Of a stretch of DNA of 5,389 nt, positions 1 to 4,726 are shown piece by piece. This DNA comes from an uncultured Collinsella sp. (GTDB lineage: Bacteria > Actinomycetota > Coriobacteriia > Coriobacteriales > Coriobacteriaceae). The stretch lies in contig USBX01000080.1 of assembly GCA_900552995.1 (NCBI GenBank), positions 1-5,389 of the forward strand. Reading direction: 5' to 3'. The stretch's first letter is position 1; every line of letters starts with the position of its first letter. The position numbers were made by a program, and so were the translations under genes. Below the pieces are notes generated by a model. That model was not told where the DNA came from. It saw nothing but the letters and a program-made list of their open reading frames with translations, and ran no database searches.

Positions 1-1
1 C

Positions 2-937
2 GGCAACCTGGTCATGGCGTTGGCTCCCAACTTCCAGGTGCTATTTATCTCACGCATTGTCCTGGGCTCTGTCTCGGGTGCGCTGCTCGCCGTGGGCGTG
101 ACGTACATCCCTGAGCTGCTATCCCCGCAGCAAACCTCACTTGCCATCTCGGTCGTGTACGGCGCGTTTTCCGTGGCGATGGTCTTTGTGACCTCGATTG
201 GCAAGTTTGTGGCCGACACACTCGATTGGCACGTGGCCATGTACGGCACGCTGACCTTTGCCGTTTTGATCTGTAGCGCGCTCGTGGCGTTTATGCCTCG
301 CGCCGGGCAGACCGATGAGCCCGCCACCTTCCGCGAGCAGGCGGGGCTACTACGCGAGCCGAGTATCATCACCGGCATGCTCATCTTCTTGTTTGGCGTG
401 GGCTCGGTCTACGTATTCTACGGCTACGTGACGCCCTATCTGGAGCAGGTGCTGGGTATGGGCACTGTCCAGGCGAGCACCACGCTTATGGCCTATGGCG
501 TGTTCTGCCTGATCTCGAACATCCTGGGCGGATGGATCGATGCGCGCTTTGGCATGAAGGCGCTGCTTGTGACGTTTGTGCTGCAGGCTGCGGCGTTACT
601 CGGGCTGTTCGCTGTGGGCGGCACTATGCCACTCGCGCTGGCCTTTGTCTTTAGCTTGGCGCTGCTCATGTACCTGTTCTCGGTGTCGTGCATCACACAC
701 TTTATGGACGTGGCGCGCAGCCGCCATCCCAAGTCGATGGTACTCGCAAGTTCGGTTGAGCCCATGGCGTTTAACGTCGGTATCTCGTTTGGCACCGCAG
801 TGGGCGGCGCCGTGGTAAGCAGCATTGGCATTGCGTACGTGGGCGCAGTGGGCGCCGCGTTCTCGCTTGTGGCCTGGATGCTCACGCTGGTGACGATCAA
901 GTTGGCTCGCTGGGAGCGCAGGCGGGCGAGGGCATAG
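2..937 (+). CDS. MFS transporter, drug:H+ antiporter-like (5'-truncated by window edge)
   Basis: This is the C-terminal part of a major facilitator superfamily permease of the 12-helix DHA1/AraJ type, an inner-membrane proton-coupled exporter of unknown substrate. The frame is open to the left edge: residues GNLVMALAPNF precede the long hydrophobic run and match the end of TM3 in such proteins. The ATG at 14 is therefore internal, and the true start lies outside the window. About nine hydrophobic segments follow. The TM4 signature R-x-x-x-G is seen in SRIVLGSVSG. A charged central loop (roughly MPRAGQTDEPATFREQ) separates the two halves. A second-half copy of the MFS loop motif, GGWIDARFGMK, sits between TM8 and TM9. 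The protein ends in a basic cytosolic tail (ARWERRRARA). The phosphatase gene follows 51 bp downstream on the same strand, so the two may share a transcript. Substrate (sugar, drug or amino acid) cannot be told from sequence. Family call is firm. Confidence 0.9.
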   Translation, partial: GNLVMALAPNFQVLFISRIVLGSVSGALLAVGVTYIPELLSPQQTSLAISVVYGAFSVAMVFVTSIGKFVADTLDWHVAMYGTLTFAVLICSALVAFMPRAGQTDEPATFREQAGLLREPSIITGMLIFLFGVGSVYVFYGYVTPYLEQVLGMGTVQASTTLMAYGVFCLISNILGGWIDARFGMKALLVTFVLQAAALLGLFAVGGTMPLALAFVFSLALLMYLFSVSCITHFMDVARSRHPKSMVLASSVEPMAFNVGISFGTAVGGAVVSSIGIAYVGAVGAAFSLVAWMLTLVTIKLARWERRRARA

Positions 938-973
938 GCGTAGATGCGATACTCGAGCTCGATGATGGCGATC

Positions 974-980
974 GAAAGGA
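974..980 (+). promoter_or_regulatory. Ribosome binding site that fixes the phosphatase start
   Basis: GAAAGGA lies 8 bp before the ATG at 989. It favours that start over the in-frame ATG at 944, which has no purine-rich site at the right distance and would add 15 residues before the conserved N-terminal beta strand. Confidence 0.7.
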
Positions 981-988
981 AACCGCAT

Positions 989-1435
989 ATGCAACGTGTA
1001 CTGTTTATCTGTCATGGAAATATCTGCCGCTCGACGATGGCTGAATCGGTGTTTACCGAGCTGGTGCACCGCGCCGGGCGCGCGGGCGAGTTTGTCATTG
1101 ATTCCGCCGCGACCTCGACCGAGGAGATCGGCAACCCGCCACATCACGGTACCGTTGCCAAGCTACGCGAGGTCGGGATTCCCGTCGTTGCGCACCGTGC
1201 CCGCCAGGTGCGTCGCACAGAGTATGGCAACTGGGATCACATTGTTTATATGGATGCTGAGAACGCGCGTGGCCTGCGTCGCATCTTTGGCAACGACCCC
1301 GACGGCAAAATTACGCGCTTGCTCGATTGGACCGAGCGCCCCGGCGACGTGGCCGATCCCTGGTACACCGGTAACTTCGATGCCACCTACCGCGACGTGC
1401 TCGACGGTTGCACTGCCATGCTCGAGCAGATGTAG
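989..1435 (+). CDS. Low-molecular-weight protein tyrosine phosphatase
   Basis: This is a cytosolic phosphatase of 148 residues, the normal length for the LMW-PTP family. It hydrolyses phosphotyrosine (or a related low-molecular-weight phosphoester) through a cysteinyl-phosphate intermediate. The P-loop C-x5-R-S is complete near the N-terminus: CHGNICRS, with nucleophile Cys8 and Arg14, right after the first beta strand RVLFI. The general acid is Asp123 in DPWY near the C-terminus, the usual DP-[WY] loop. The middle segment (GIPVVAHRARQV and DHIVYMDAEN) matches the family's 'R.. D.. I..MD..N' pattern. The start at 989 is chosen because of the upstream GAAAGGA and because the protein then begins with the conserved MxRVLFxCxGN stretch. 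It follows the MFS gene on the same strand. No tyrosine kinase is visible nearby, so the physiological substrate is unknown; relatives act in exopolysaccharide control or arsenate reduction. It lacks the extra cysteine pair typical of arsenate reductases. Confidence 0.95.
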   Translation: MQRVLFICHGNICRSTMAESVFTELVHRAGRAGEFVIDSAATSTEEIGNPPHHGTVAKLREVGIPVVAHRARQVRRTEYGNWDHIVYMDAENARGLRRIFGNDPDGKITRLLDWTERPGDVADPWYTGNFDATYRDVLDGCTAMLEQM

Positions 1436-1472
1436 GTTCGCGGGCGCACAAACCGCGCGAACCGCGTCATCG

Positions 1473-1526
1473 GTATACATCGAGCGTGGATTTTCTCTCG
1501 TATACAGATCGAGCGTGGAAAATCTC
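1473..1526. repeat. Tandem near-identical pair (TATACa..TCGAGCGTGGA..)
   Basis: Two direct copies sit next to each other. Copy one (1473-1498) reads GTATACATCGAGCGTGGA then TTTTCTCT. Copy two (1500-1526) reads GTATACAGATCGAGCGTGGA then AAATCTC. Copy two has two extra bases (AG or GA), and its A/T core is in the opposite orientation (GGAAAATC instead of GGATTTTC). They lie in the gap between two convergent genes. Confidence 0.7.
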
Positions 1527-1572
1527 CCACTTTGAGCGTCCAAGTGCGCTCTAAACGGGAGAAAATCCACGC
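1513..1572. repeat. Large imperfect palindrome / hairpin between convergent genes
   Basis: Two 26-bp arms (1513-1538 and 1547-1572) pair at 20 of 26 positions around an 8-nt loop (1539-1546). The outer arm GCGTGGA pairs with TCCACGC, TCTCCC with GGGAGA, and GAGCG with CGCTC. The right arm can also pair perfectly over 14 bp with 1484-1497 (GCGTGGATTTTCTC), or form a small hairpin with 1575-1582 (GAGAAAAT/ATTTTCTC, 8-nt loop). It is likely a REP-like element that may act as a bidirectional transcription end for the phosphatase and ATPase genes. There is no clear T-run right after the stem, so terminator function is inferred. Confidence 0.6.
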
Positions 1573-1601
1573 CCATTTTCTCGGGCAGTGGAACTCGATA
1601 C

Positions 1602-1632
1602 GACCAAGAGACTGCCCCTTTGTCACATTCGG
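1602..1632. repeat. Degenerate copy of the GACAAAGGG..CCCTTTGTC stem-loop repeat
   Basis: These 31 bases match 3150-3180 at 26 positions by hand alignment, in the same orientation. In this copy the stem is damaged: C1605 and A1609 no longer pair. It lies 9 bp beyond the ATPase stop codon. It belongs to a dispersed intergenic repeat type and may once have been a terminator. Confidence 0.65.
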
Positions 1633-1640
1633 GACTGGCC

Positions 1641-3002
1641 CTAGACCGGCTTGACCTCCAGCTTTATCCCCTCGGCACGGGAGTCGCCCAAAACATCCGA
1701 AAGGACCCAGGTCGCATATAGCGGCAAATAAAGAACAGCTCCGTTGCGCTCAACGTTGCCTCTCGAGAAAACAATCCCGAGCCTTACGCCATATTCGGCC
1801 GTATCAAGCACATGACCGAGCGCAGCGTGCGCGTGGTAATAGGAGCCCGATTTAACCTCGATCGGGACAGCCGTCCCATCCGGTCCGTCGACCACAAAGT
1901 CCACTTCGCCGCGCTTTTTTGTCTGATAGTAGTAAAGCTGGCGATTTTGGGCAGCCAGCTGCTGAGCCACCACGTTTTCGTAAATGCCGCCCAGATTGGG
2001 CTCCTTGCTATCAAGATACGCCGCCTGGGCGACTCCAACGGGGTAGCGCGCCATCAACATGCCCGTATCCGATTGATATAGCTTGAACTGCGATGGCCGC
2101 GCCGTCTTGAGCAGGGGCGATTTTGGCTCGGTTACGATATCGGCTTTGAGAGCAACGCCGGCATCGACAAGCCAGACAAAATCTCGCTGGTACTTGTCGT
2201 AATGCGCCTTGGGGTCAATGGAATTGAGCACGAAGCGTTTGTTTTCGCCCTCGAGCATAATAGGGAGCTGATCGTAGATGCTCTGCACCTGCAGGGCTCG
2301 CCCGTTTGCATACTTGGAGATATCCCGCCGGTACTGTTCGTTGAGCTCTGACTGTAGCTGACGAACAGAGGCAAGGTCGCCCTGCGTGTCAAGGAAACGC
2401 TGCACGACCTCCGGCATTCCGCCGACAACGGTATAGGTCCTGAAGTTTGCCATCATCGCGTCGTGAATGTAATCAGGAATGGGCTTCTCGCTGATACACG
2501 CGTCGCGTATCGTTTGGCGAGCTCCCTCGCTCACCCCGATCGCCCAGCAAAACTCCTCAAAATCGAGCGGGAACATCCTAAGCTCGTGAACATATCCCAC
2601 GGGATAGGACCTAACGCCCTTGAACTGGGTCCCGAGCATTGACCCCGAAAACGCCCAGCGACACCTCCCGTCCTCAACAAGGAACTTTGCCATCGTCATG
2701 ATGTCGGGGGCCTCTTGGACCTCATCGATAAACACGAGCGTTTTGCCTGGCACCATCGGCTTTCCCGAAAGAAGCGTCACCCTGCTGATGAAATCATCGG
2801 CATCTCGCGCCTCGAGAAGAGCATCTTTTGCCTGGCGGTTTTCCATGAGGTTGAGCTCGATGTAGGTTGCATGGCTGGCTTTGCCAAATGCGCGAATCGA
2901 ATAGCTTTTGCCGATCTGGCGAGAACCCGTAATGAATAAGGCCTTTTGCTCGGCAGACTTCAGCCAACGCTCCAGCTCTGCCGCTATTTTCCTACGCAGC
3001 AT
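1641..3002 (-). CDS. AAA-type ATPase with DUF4143 C-terminal domain
   Basis: This 453-residue protein belongs to the AAA_14/DUF4143 group of stand-alone ATPases, which are common in gut bacteria and archaea and have no settled function. The Walker A motif is GSRQIGKS (residues 26-33, Lys32 and Ser33). Walker B is LVFIDEVQ (89-96, Asp93 and Glu94). A sensor-like FSGSMLG is at 118-124, followed by the family marker PLDFEEF (145-151). The C-terminal DUF4143 region carries a PD-(D/E)xK-like set: Glu342 in GGIYENVV, Asp368 in GEVDFVVD and Glu382-x-Lys384 in IEVKSG, which suggests a restriction-nuclease-like fold. The start at 3002 is chosen because GAGGGGAG (3008-3015) precedes it by five bases; the codons further upstream lack such a site. 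It stands alone, with no partner antitoxin or methylase beside it. Three direct repeats lie immediately upstream, and copies of one stem-loop repeat lie on both sides. Family call is strong; role is unknown. Confidence 0.92.
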   Translation of the reverse strand: MLRRKIAAELERWLKSAEQKALFITGSRQIGKSYSIRAFGKASHATYIELNLMENRQAKDALLEARDADDFISRVTLLSGKPMVPGKTLVFIDEVQEAPDIMTMAKFLVEDGRCRWAFSGSMLGTQFKGVRSYPVGYVHELRMFPLDFEEFCWAIGVSEGARQTIRDACISEKPIPDYIHDAMMANFRTYTVVGGMPEVVQRFLDTQGDLASVRQLQSELNEQYRRDISKYANGRALQVQSIYDQLPIMLEGENKRFVLNSIDPKAHYDKYQRDFVWLVDAGVALKADIVTEPKSPLLKTARPSQFKLYQSDTGMLMARYPVGVAQAAYLDSKEPNLGGIYENVVAQQLAAQNRQLYYYQTKKRGEVDFVVDGPDGTAVPIEVKSGSYYHAHAALGHVLDTAEYGVRLGIVFSRGNVERNGAVLYLPLYATWVLSDVLGDSRAEGIKLEVKPV

Positions 3003-3007
3003 AGGCT

Positions 3008-3015
3008 CTCCCCTC
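3008..3015 (-). promoter_or_regulatory. Ribosome binding site of the ATPase gene
   Basis: On the minus strand GAGGGGAG lies five bases before the ATG at 3002. This decides against the in-frame ATG at 3023 and the TTG at 3026. Confidence 0.75.
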
Positions 3016-3026
3016 AGTGTCATCAA

Positions 3027-3108
3027 ATGAAATGCAAAGTTTATATGCTTGATTATCGATGAAATGCAGAGTTTTTAGAACCTAATATCGGATGAAATGC
3101 AGAGATTT
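3027..3108. repeat. Three phased direct repeats upstream of the ATPase, likely control region
   Basis: The 16-bp motif occurs at 3027-3042 (ATGAAATGCAAAGTTT), 3059-3074 (ATGAAATGCAGAGTTT) and 3092-3107 (ATGAAATGCAGAGATT). Starts are 32 and 33 bp apart, about three helical turns. Read towards the ATPase gene, the motif is AAACTCTGCATTTCAT, followed by a less conserved AT-rich spacer that usually contains GAT. The last copy ends about 25 bp before the start codon, so the array covers the place where the promoter should be. It is best explained as an operator array or a set of repeated promoter elements. The stretch is clearly more AT-rich than the genes around it. Confidence 0.6.
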
Positions 3109-3120
3109 AGGATTATAGGC

Positions 3121-3179
3121 AAAAAAGAAGGGGCACCATCGGCGGATGCGACAAAGGGACCGCCCCTTTGTCGCATCCG
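3121..3179 (-). terminator. Stem-loop terminator of the kinase / Cys-rich gene pair
   Basis: A perfect 16-bp stem (3143-3158 with 3164-3179, CGGATGCGACAAAGGG and its complement) has a 5-nt loop. It begins just after the Cys-rich gene's stop codon. On the minus strand a T-run (complement of A3121-3126) follows about 16 bases after this stem. A competing shorter stem (3162-3168 with 3128-3134, AAGGGGC/GCCCCTT on the transcript) ends right at the T-run and looks more like a classic Rho-independent terminator. Both folds use the same bases. The sequence is also the intact copy of the repeat seen at 1602-1632. Confidence 0.65.
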
Positions 3180-3180
3180 G

Positions 3181-3510
3181 CTATTCGTCGACGATCTCGG
3201 CAAGCCAAACGTTCAGCGTATCGACCTCGGGGCAGCAGAACTTTGCCGTGCCAGGCTCGTTGCCGGGCACGGTTCCGCCATAGCGCAGGATATCGATATA
3301 GGGAAAGCCCGCATGGCAGGCCATTGCGCACATCTTGCCGCGGTCTCGGTCGAAGTCAAAAACGTCACCCGGCTTGTGACCATGGTGACAACGGCACGCA
3401 CCCAGCTGGTCCACGCAGCTCACGCGAATACGCGGACGCTTGCCACGCGGAGCGCCGAGCGGCTTGTTCTCGCCCGCAGGCTTGATGCCATTCTCGCCAG
3501 CGTTACTCAT
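3181..3510 (-). CDS. Small cysteine-rich protein, TIGR04076-like, unknown function
   Basis: This 109-residue cytosolic protein has no signal peptide or membrane segment. The first 30 residues are basic and Gly/Pro-rich and look disordered. The rest follows a pattern I associate with the TIGR04076 family: a cysteine cluster then GHKPGD (C39-R-C-H-H-G-H-K-P-G-D49), KMCAMACHAGFPYIDILRYGG (Cys61, Cys65), and a late CCPE (Cys92, Cys93). Seven cysteines and several histidines suggest a bound metal or redox centre, but this is inference. The ATG at 3510 overlaps the end of the kinase gene by 8 bp (ATGAGTAA), with no good ribosome binding site of its own. Its translation is therefore probably coupled to the kinase. 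The TTG two codons earlier is less likely. A stem-loop terminator follows directly. The family itself has no known reaction. Confidence 0.75.
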   Translation of the reverse strand: MSNAGENGIKPAGENKPLGAPRGKRPRIRVSCVDQLGACRCHHGHKPGDVFDFDRDRGKMCAMACHAGFPYIDILRYGGTVPGNEPGTAKFCCPEVDTLNVWLAEIVDE

Positions 3511-4327
3511 GGTCAATCACATCCAGGCAGGCCTCGATGGGAAGGCCGGCCGACTTGTCCTCTTGGTCGGCATTGCGCTCGATAAGCTCAGCCACCACAC
3601 GCATGGCATCGGCCGTGGCGCGCCGAAGCGTCCAGCCGCTCATCACGCGACCCATCAACACAGCCGAGAACGTATCGCCCGTACCGGGGAAATACACCGG
3701 AATGAGCTCAAAGGGAATCGTAAAGTACTCCCCCGCTACACGGTCGTAACCGATAACCGCGTTCGTGCCATTGACTACGGCGCTCGTAATGACCACCGAC
3801 TTGGCACCCAGCTCGCGCACGGCGTCCACAAGGGCGCGGGCCTCATCGGGCGTAATTTGCTCTGCAATAGGTGTATCGGTGAGCAGACAGGCCTCGGTGT
3901 AGTTGGGAACCGCGTAATCGGCGCACTCCAGCAGGTGCCGCATAAGGCCAATCGTGGACTCGGGCACGCCCGCATAGAGCTTGCCGTTGTCGCCCATGAT
4001 GGGGTCGACGAACACCTTGGTACCCTTTTGCGCACGGCGGTGGCAAAAGTCCGAGATGATGCGTGTCTCTTCCTCGGTCACGATAAAGCCGGTCGAGATG
4101 GCGTCGAACTCAAAGCCGAGCTCCTCCCAGATAGCGAGGCTTTGGCGCACGTACTCGGTGGTGTCGTGGATGTAGAACTTGGGATAGTTGAGCGTGTCGG
4201 AAACGAGCGCCGTCGGCAGGTTATGGATACGGTAGCCCATGTGCGACAGCACCGGCAGCATGGCGGAAAGCGCGACCTTGCCGTAGCCGCACATATCGTT
4301 AATCAGCAGCAGCTGAGTATTCTTCAT
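3503..4327 (-). CDS. pdxK: Pyridoxal/pyridoxamine kinase (PfkB-like fold)
   Basis: This 274-residue cytosolic enzyme of the ribokinase-like superfamily phosphorylates vitamin B6 vitamers (pyridoxal, pyridoxamine, pyridoxine) with ATP in the B6 salvage pathway. The N-terminus LLLINDMCGYGKVAL (7-20) is the usual substrate-side strand and glycine turn. VDPIMGDNGKLY (107-118) is the pyridoxal kinase signature. PNYTEA (141-146) is the conserved loop before the ATP site. PGTGDTFSA (214-222) is the anion hole with catalytic base Asp218. Length agrees with PdxK/PdxY proteins. The start at 4327 is supported by AAGGGGG (4334-4340) six bases upstream; a longer frame to 4426 would add 33 Arg/Ala-rich residues not expected in the family. 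It overlaps the next minus-strand gene by 8 bp. The symbol is given for the family: pdxK and pdxY type enzymes cannot be separated from sequence alone, and an HMP kinase role is less likely. Confidence 0.93.
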   Translation of the reverse strand: MKNTQLLLINDMCGYGKVALSAMLPVLSHMGYRIHNLPTALVSDTLNYPKFYIHDTTEYVRQSLAIWEELGFEFDAISTGFIVTEEETRIISDFCHRRAQKGTKVFVDPIMGDNGKLYAGVPESTIGLMRHLLECADYAVPNYTEACLLTDTPIAEQITPDEARALVDAVRELGAKSVVITSAVVNGTNAVIGYDRVAGEYFTIPFELIPVYFPGTGDTFSAVLMGRVMSGWTLRRATADAMRVVAELIERNADQEDKSAGLPIEACLDVIDHE

Positions 4328-4333
4328 GAGTGT

Positions 4334-4340
4334 CCCCCTT
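4334..4340 (-). promoter_or_regulatory. Ribosome binding site of the kinase gene
   Basis: AAGGGGG on the minus strand is followed by six bases (ACACTC) and the ATG at 4327. It sets the kinase start and rules out the longer frame. Confidence 0.7.
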
Positions 4341-4376
4341 GGGTCGGGCGCGGCGCGCAGCGCCACAGTGCGACTA

Positions 4377-4382
4377 AGTGTA
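4377..4382 (-). promoter_or_regulatory. Possible -10 box for the kinase gene
   Basis: TACACT on the minus strand lies about 50 bp before the kinase start, in otherwise very GC-rich sequence. It fits a TAnnnT -10 box and would give a leader of roughly 40 nt. No convincing -35 box stands 16-18 bp upstream, so this is a weak call. Confidence 0.3.
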
Positions 4383-4461
4383 GCGCAGGGGACGTTGCGA
4401 GCGGAGGCGAGCGGCGCGAAGGGCAAATTGTTGCGGAAAGGTTACGGGAAGGATAGTCATT

Positions 4462-4550
4462 GGGGACGTTCTTAAATGACTAGTCGACACAAGGAGTGTC
4501 CCCAAGTGCCGGCACTTAAGGAACGTCCCCAAGTGCCAAAACGACTAGTC
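4462..4550. repeat. Palindrome-rich intergenic repeat (GGGGACGTTC..GAACGTCCCC)
   Basis: A 10-bp inverted repeat (4462-4471 with 4521-4530) continues with TTAA on both sides after one bulged base. Inside it are a short hairpin (GACAC 4486-4490 with GTGTC 4496-4500) and a perfect 14-bp palindrome, AAGTGCCGGCACTT (4504-4517). TCCCCAAGTGCC occurs twice as a direct repeat (4499-4510, 4526-4537). GACTAGTC, itself a palindrome, occurs on both edges (4478-4485, 4543-4550). It does not code and looks like a dispersed MITE- or REP-like element. It lies between the kinase promoter region and the cloverleaf element. Confidence 0.65.
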
Positions 4551-4582
4551 GGGCAACGCCGATGTTTTGGCGAAGTCAGCGA

Positions 4583-4681
4583 AAACCCGCCAGAGCGAGC
4601 AAGGTGCCTTGAAACAAGGCGGCATTGACCTTCTGGTCATGCCGCCGAAGTTGAAAGGCAGATTGCCGCCCTGGCGGGTTT
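4583..4681. ncRNA. Cloverleaf-like structured element, candidate RNA or composite repeat
   Basis: A perfect 11-bp stem, AAACCCGCCAG (4583-4593) with CTGGCGGGTTT (4671-4681), encloses three hairpins. The first is GCCTTG-AAA-CAAGGC (4606-4620). The second is GGCATTGACC-TTCT-GGTCATGCC (4621-4643, one bulged T). The third is GGCA-GAT-TGCC (4657-4667). The second can lengthen to 12 bp (4618-4630 with 4635-4646) at the expense of the first. There is no open reading frame of note. On the minus strand the closing stem runs into TTTT and lies downstream of the winged-helix gene, so it may simply be that gene's terminator region. The strand cannot be decided because the structure is nearly symmetrical. 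It is not a tRNA: no T-loop or anticodon arm pattern is present. Confidence 0.45.
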
Positions 4682-4694
4682 GCAGCGTCAACTA

Positions 4695-4722
4695 GTTACG
4701 CGATTTGGTAAAACCGCGTAAC
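4695..4722 (-). terminator. Hairpin just after the winged-helix/RGG gene
   Basis: GTTACGCG (4695-4702) pairs perfectly with CGCGTAAC (4715-4722) around a 12-nt loop, starting four bases past the stop codon. No T-run follows, so it is either a weak terminator or a 3'-end stabilising hairpin working with the larger closing stem at 4583-4681. Confidence 0.45.
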
Positions 4723-4726
4723 CCAA

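Noticed and set aside
944..988. Longer N-terminus for the phosphatase from the ATG at 944
   Set aside because: It has no ribosome binding site, and the 15 extra residues precede the conserved first strand. The ATG at 989 has a good site.
596..1147. Minus-strand frame across the MFS/phosphatase junction
   Set aside because: Composition is His/Arg-rich shadow type and it runs antisense through two well-supported genes.
3027..3108. CRISPR array
   Set aside because: There are only three 16-bp repeats, with spacers of about 16 bp that are AT-rich and partly similar to each other, and no cas genes. Length and layout do not fit.
3027..3117. Each phased repeat begins with ATG and opens a mini-frame (MKCKVYMLDYR, MKCRVFRT, MKCRDLGL) on the plus strand
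   Set aside because: No ribosome binding sites precede them, the peptides diverge straight after the repeat, and the repeated bases explain the similarity. Treated as non-coding repeats.
3440..4456. Long plus-strand frame (338 codons) opposite the pyridoxal kinase
   Set aside because: It is a shadow of the kinase: Arg/His/Gly-rich composition, no recognisable motif, no start signal, and it crosses the promoter region and the Cys-rich gene's start.
4583..4681. tRNA gene suggested by the cloverleaf outline
   Set aside because: The closing stem is 11 bp, arm sizes and order are wrong, and there is no GTTCGA-type T-loop, anticodon arm or CCA-like end.
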